NCBI RefSeq assembly: GCF_042652345.1
Contig: NZ_JBHSJJ010000004.1
Span: 310,001 to 374,000, forward strand
DNA: 64,000 nt
DNA from: Negadavirga shengliensis
Lineage (GTDB): Bacteria > Bacteroidota > Bacteroidia > Cytophagales > Cyclobacteriaceae
Direction: 5' to 3'
The first letter of the stretch is position 1, and every line of letters starts with the position of its first letter. The notes under the pieces were generated by a model. It did no database searches and was not told the DNA's origin. It worked only from the letters and a program-made list of their open reading frames with translations. The position numbers were made by a program, and so were the translations under genes. Shown here piece by piece: positions 60,900-64,000 of this stretch.

Positions 60900-61215
60900 C
60901 TTCGGCTTTTTGGGGTATTCAAATCATGGGCGGTAGATTATTGCCACTTTGTCAAGTCAAACATGATATTTCTGCTATTTGTTTCGTGAAACTGCCAGTG
61001 TCCGGGAACGCCTGGGTTATCCACAAATTAATTGACACGAATTTCATGAAATGATTCAGATCGTAGAATCGTTTTCCCAACTAATAATTTCAATTGAAGT
61101 ATCCTCTTTCTTCGTGTCAATCAGAGTAATTCCCCGAATCCCTTTGATGGGTCCGGGGCAGGCTGTGGACAATAGATCCGCTGGTTAACCCCAAAAGTTG
61201 CCCCTTGATTTAACA
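60900..61215. other. Intergenic gap (316 bp) with an inverted repeat, no gene seen
   Basis: No coding potential is visible. The stretch contains the ATTGACACGAA/TTCGTGTCAAT dyad listed next. Its TTCGTG and CACAAATTAATTG words recall a repeat family common between genes in Bacteroidota. Confidence 0.6.
61031..61121. repeat. Perfect 11-bp inverted repeat of intergenic type
   Basis: ATTGACACGAA (61031-61041) and TTCGTGTCAAT (61111-61121) are perfect inverse copies 69 bp apart. It may be part of a dispersed repeat or a small remnant of a mobile element; no transposase is near. Confidence 0.5.
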
Positions 61216-62271
61216 CTATCCATTGCCTTCCAAATAAAAGGATTTCAGAATATAATTCATCTGCTCATACTCTATTAGGAAAGCATCATGTCCGTAAATG
61301 GACCTGATTTCCTTGTAGGTACCCTTTGGCACCTGATGACTGATAAAACGGGACTCTTCGCTGGTAAAAAGTACGTCGGTATCCACTCCGATAGCCAATA
61401 CCCTGGCCTTGATTTGGAAAAGGGCGTTTTCAGCGCCTCCGCGTCCTCTACCTATATCATGGCTATCCATGGCCTTGGACAAGACCCAGTAAGAAAGGGC
61501 ATTGAAACGATTGGCCAATTTAAGACCCTGATACCGCAGATAACTGCTGATTTTGTAATTGTCCAGTTTTTCCTCTGTTTCACATTGGTTTTGCAGGAAA
61601 GTTTGCGGGTGTCTGTAGCTGAGCATACCTATAGCCCGGGCAGTTTCAAGGCCCTTTTTCCCCGCATCGGGATGGCGGACTCCCCAGGTTTGATCGGTTT
61701 CAATGGCCATCCTCTGTGTTTCATTGAAACCGATAATCCAGGGAGAGGCCTTGGCATTGGAGGCCACAATGATGGCGTTTTTCAATCTTTCACCCAAAGT
61801 GTAAGCCCATTCCAATGCTACCTGCCCTCCCAGTGAACCTCCAATCACCGTGTCTATTTGCTCGATTCCCAAATGTTTCCGTAACCTGTCCAGACTGGCA
61901 GCGATGTCCCTTGTGGTAAGATTGGGGAAATCGTAATAATAGGGCTTGCCGGTTTTAGGATTTTCGCTGAGAGGTTGTGTGGATCCATAGCAGGAACCCA
62001 GAAAGTTGGCACAAACAATGAAGTGTTTGGAGGGGTCAAAAAACTTGTCTTCTCCCACAAGGCCTGACCACCATTGCTGTGCATTGGCATCTCCGGTAAG
62101 GGCATGCAATACCCATATTACATTGTCTTTTTTTGGTGTCAGGTGTCCTTGTGTGGTATAACTGATCTGAAATCCGGGGAGAGTACCACCGGATTCCAGT
62201 ACCAGGTCTTCATTGCAAGTGAAAATCTCTTGGGTCATTTCAGCGATCAGATACGGAGATTGAAGGTTCAT
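61216..62271 (-). CDS. metX: Homoserine O-acetyltransferase
   Basis: This 351-residue alpha/beta hydrolase-fold enzyme makes O-acetyl-L-homoserine from homoserine and acetyl-CoA. The nucleophile elbow is GGSLGGQ (S146), the LHALTG and NFLGSCYGSTQP blocks are typical of MetX, and the catalytic His lies in YGHDAFL. It starts 5 bp after the metY stop, so the pair form one operon under the SAM riboswitch at 63800-63911. Confidence 0.96.
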   Translation of the reverse strand: MNLQSPYLIAEMTQEIFTCNEDLVLESGGTLPGFQISYTTQGHLTPKKDNVIWVLHALTGDANAQQWWSGLVGEDKFFDPSKHFIVCANFLGSCYGSTQPLSENPKTGKPYYYDFPNLTTRDIAASLDRLRKHLGIEQIDTVIGGSLGGQVALEWAYTLGERLKNAIIVASNAKASPWIIGFNETQRMAIETDQTWGVRHPDAGKKGLETARAIGMLSYRHPQTFLQNQCETEEKLDNYKISSYLRYQGLKLANRFNALSYWVLSKAMDSHDIGRGRGGAENALFQIKARVLAIGVDTDVLFTSEESRFISHQVPKGTYKEIRSIYGHDAFLIEYEQMNYILKSFYLEGNG

Positions 62272-62276
62272 ATTTA

Positions 62277-63584
62277 TTATTTGATTTTGTCAAAAGCAGC
62301 ACTGAGGTCCGCTTTTATATCTTCTATATGCTCTATTCCCGAGGAAATCCGCAACTGCGTTGGCGTAACCCCCGCAGCCAACTGTTCTTCATCAGATAAT
62401 TGCTGGTGGGTGGTGGCTGATGGCTGGATGATCAGTGTTTTGGCATCGCCCACATTGGCCAGGTGTGAAATCAGCTGCAGATTGTTGATGAATGCAGAAG
62501 CGGTCTCCTTTTCTCCCTCCAGTTCAAAGCTCAACACACCTCCGTAGCCATTTGGAAGGTATTTTTTTGCGGTTTGATGATATGGGCTTGAAGGCAGTCC
62601 CGGATAGCTTACTTTTCTGACTTGAGGGTGGTTCTCCAACCATTTTGCCAGTTCCAGGGCATTGTCTGCCGTTCGCTGAACTCTTAAAGAAAGTGTTTCC
62701 AATCCTTGCAACAACAGAAATGCATTAAAAGGACTCATGGCGGGTCCGAAATCCCGGAGTCCTTCTACTCTGGTCCGGATGGCAAATGCAATGTTGGGCA
62801 GGCCCAGCGGGTTGTTGTCTCCAAATGTTTCCCAAAAATTAAGACCATGGTAACCTTCAGAAGGCTCAGAAAATTGAGGAAACTTCCCATTGCCCCAGTT
62901 ATAGTTGCCACCGTCTACAATGATACCACCAATGGAATTGCCATGTCCCCCGATCCATTTTGTAGCCGAAGAAACCACAATGTTGGCGCCGTGTTTGATG
63001 GGTTGGCATAAAAAGCCACCGGCGCCAAATGTGTTGTCAACCACCAACGGTATATCATATTTTTTTGCCAGATTGGCTACCTCTGCAAAATCAGGCACGT
63101 TGAATTCAGGGTTACCGATGGTTTCTACATAGATAGCCTTGGTTTTATCGTTGATTTCCGCCTCAAGATCCGCTGCTTTATCCGTTTTCGCAAACCTCGC
63201 CTCGATACCGATACGTTTGAAAGATACTTTGAACTGATTGTAAGTGCCTCCATATAAAAACGGGGAGGTAACGAAGTTGTCTCCCACAGTCAGAAAATTG
63301 TTAAGGGCCAAAAACTGTGCGGATTGGCCGGAAGCAGTGGCCACCGCCGCTACACCACCTTCCAATGCCGCCATCCTTTTTTCAAAAACATCTGTCGTAG
63401 GATTCATGATCCTGGTGTAGATGTTGCCGAATTCTTTCAAAGCGAAAAGATTTGCGCCATGTTCCGCTGAATTAAAAACATAGGAAGTGGTCTGGTAGAT
63501 TGGAACCGCCCTGGCGTTGGTAGCTGAGTCTGCTTCCTGACCCGCATGGATCTGTAAAGTTTCGAAACGATAATTTTGAGACAT
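62277..63584 (-). CDS. metY: O-acetylhomoserine sulfhydrylase (MetY)
   Basis: The 435-residue PLP enzyme makes homocysteine from O-acetylhomoserine and sulfide. The PLP lysine is K209 in SSATKWIGGHG. The ETLQIHAGQEAD opening, YTRIMNPTTDVFEKRMAALEGG and the GNPEFNVPDF block fit the Cys/Met metabolism family. Its length (about 430) fits MetY better than cystathionine gamma-synthase (about 380). It is the first gene of the metY-metX operon, 216 bp downstream of a SAM-I type riboswitch. Confidence 0.96.
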   Translation of the reverse strand: MSQNYRFETLQIHAGQEADSATNARAVPIYQTTSYVFNSAEHGANLFALKEFGNIYTRIMNPTTDVFEKRMAALEGGVAAVATASGQSAQFLALNNFLTVGDNFVTSPFLYGGTYNQFKVSFKRIGIEARFAKTDKAADLEAEINDKTKAIYVETIGNPEFNVPDFAEVANLAKKYDIPLVVDNTFGAGGFLCQPIKHGANIVVSSATKWIGGHGNSIGGIIVDGGNYNWGNGKFPQFSEPSEGYHGLNFWETFGDNNPLGLPNIAFAIRTRVEGLRDFGPAMSPFNAFLLLQGLETLSLRVQRTADNALELAKWLENHPQVRKVSYPGLPSSPYHQTAKKYLPNGYGGVLSFELEGEKETASAFINNLQLISHLANVGDAKTLIIQPSATTHQQLSDEEQLAAGVTPTQLRISSGIEHIEDIKADLSAAFDKIK

Positions 63585-63657
63585 GTTGTGTTTTGTTTTG
63601 AGGTTTATTAATTAGAACAGTTGTTTTCCATTGAAAAATATTTCCGCAGCAACCGAC

Positions 63658-63698
63658 GGCCATATGTTTTTTGCAGTGTTTCAAAAACACATACAGCC
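63658..63698 (-). promoter_or_regulatory. Leader hairpin between the SAM riboswitch and metY
   Basis: On the minus strand GGCUGUAUGU and ACAUAUGGCC pair over 10 bp with two G-U pairs, and a GUGUUU/AAACAC hairpin competes inside. There is no U-run after it. It could be part of the expression platform of the riboswitch or an independent mRNA structure. Confidence 0.35.
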
Positions 63699-63799
63699 AT
63701 CAAAATGACAGATTCTAGGAATGAGGCAGGAAATATTCCTGTAACAGGAAGGTACGTTTTGTAGGGAAATTTGCTTGTGATATGAAACCATGCTCTTCA

Positions 63800-63911
63800 G
63801 AATTTATATATCCAAATGGCCTTAATGCCCCTTGGCAGGAATTGGCACCTTGGATTTTCCAGGTTGCCAGAGGATCACTGAGCCTGTCTCTAACCTCTTC
63901 TTTATAAATCC
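63800..63911 (-). ncRNA. SAM riboswitch (SAM-I type) upstream of metY-metX
   Basis: On the minus strand the conserved core is clear: AGAGGUUAGAGACAGGCUC, then UGAUCCUCUGGCAACC (complement of 63862-63872 and next bases), and GGUGCCAAUUCCUGCC (complement of 63834-63849). AGAGG and CCUCU close P2. GGAUUUAUA (complement of 63903-63911) pairs with UAUAAAUUC (complement of 63800-63808) to form P1. The aptamer senses S-adenosylmethionine and should lower metY-metX expression when SAM is plentiful. Confidence 0.88.
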
Positions 63912-63938
63912 AAATACTTTAAAAAGTAAAAGGATGCT

Positions 63939-63968
63939 GCAAAATAAGCGCTCTTTCGCCTTATTTGC
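63939..63968. other. Inverted repeat near the window end
   Basis: The plus strand has AAATAAGCG...CGCCTTATTT with a small bulge, around a loop CTCTTT. It lies upstream of the riboswitch and could be a terminator of a gene beyond the window, or a regulatory site. Confidence 0.3.
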
Positions 63969-64000
63969 AATAATTTGCCACCAAAATTTTTAATTTTGAA

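Noticed and set aside
1..64000. CRISPR arrays, transposases, integrases, phage genes, rRNA or tRNA
   Set aside because: None of the regular direct repeats, catalytic motifs or RNA cores expected for these were seen on either strand.

Overview
The window looks like chromosomal DNA of a Bacteroidota bacterium, most likely a marine or environmental member of Cytophagales/Cyclobacteriaceae; this is an inference from gene content and style. Supporting signs are weak or absent Shine-Dalgarno sequences, a TTTG-N19-TAnnTTT[G/C] promoter, DUF4136 and DUF2490 proteins, a metY-metX pair behind a SAM-I type riboswitch, and many exported sugar enzymes including PVC-type cytochrome proteins. I saw no rRNA, tRNA, CRISPR, transposase or phage gene.

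Layout. 1-4653: the tail of an upstream gene, then an operon-like trio of an ATP-grasp ligase, a 682-residue protein in which I find a papain-type Gln/Cys/His/Asn tetrad, and an alanine-racemase-like PLP enzyme. 4689-7163: a glycerophosphodiesterase lipoprotein, a WYL regulator and a DinB protein. 7453-12919: a DUF1549/DUF1553 cytochrome protein, its DUF1501 partner and a GH16 glucanase. 13113-17612: cold-shock-domain protein, DUF4136 lipoprotein, exported D-amino-acid-oxidase-like flavoprotein, CFA-like methyltransferase, and two repeat-rich intergenic stretches. 17613-21717: acyl-lipid desaturase and a giant FAD/Fe-S D-2-hydroxyacid dehydrogenase. 21923-30524: a sugar-oxidation operon (exported Gfo/Idh/MocA, DUF1080, PhyH dioxygenase, cytochrome-fused dehydrogenase, second Gfo/Idh/MocA, 3-hydroxyacyl-CoA-dehydrogenase-like protein). 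30549-38915: a barrel-like protein, a second cytochrome-fused dehydrogenase, and divergent from it a GH2/mutarotase/lactonase operon. 38926-40479: geranylgeranyl-reductase-like flavoprotein and a small unknown. 40861-45444: a cytosolic sugar pathway (OMPDC-superfamily enzyme, MDR, SDR, TIM-barrel isomerase, SMP-30 lactonase). 45583-50066: YihY protein, SDR, small membrane protein, TetR regulator, tyrS. 50294-56852: two-component system, porin-like protein, pxpA-pxpB-pxpC, DUF2490. 57051-60899: DUF4136 lipoprotein, an ECF sigma factor with a membrane partner, a divergent membrane protein, a PagL-like deacylase and a VOC protein. 61216-64000: metX, metY and their SAM riboswitch.

Two results stand out. 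First, the ATP-grasp/papain-fold/racemase trio has no signal peptides, so it looks like a cytosolic biosynthetic system, possibly for a D-amino-acid-containing peptide or conjugate; I cannot name a described pathway that matches. Second, the gap between the ECF sigma gene and its divergent neighbour holds two back-to-back promoters of one architecture (TGTAACC, 17 bp, GTC[T/A]AA), which predicts the sigma factor's own binding signature. Several exported enzyme sets (oxidise a sugar at one carbon, hydrolyse, open the lactone) also suggest periplasmic sugar oxidation as a theme of this locus.
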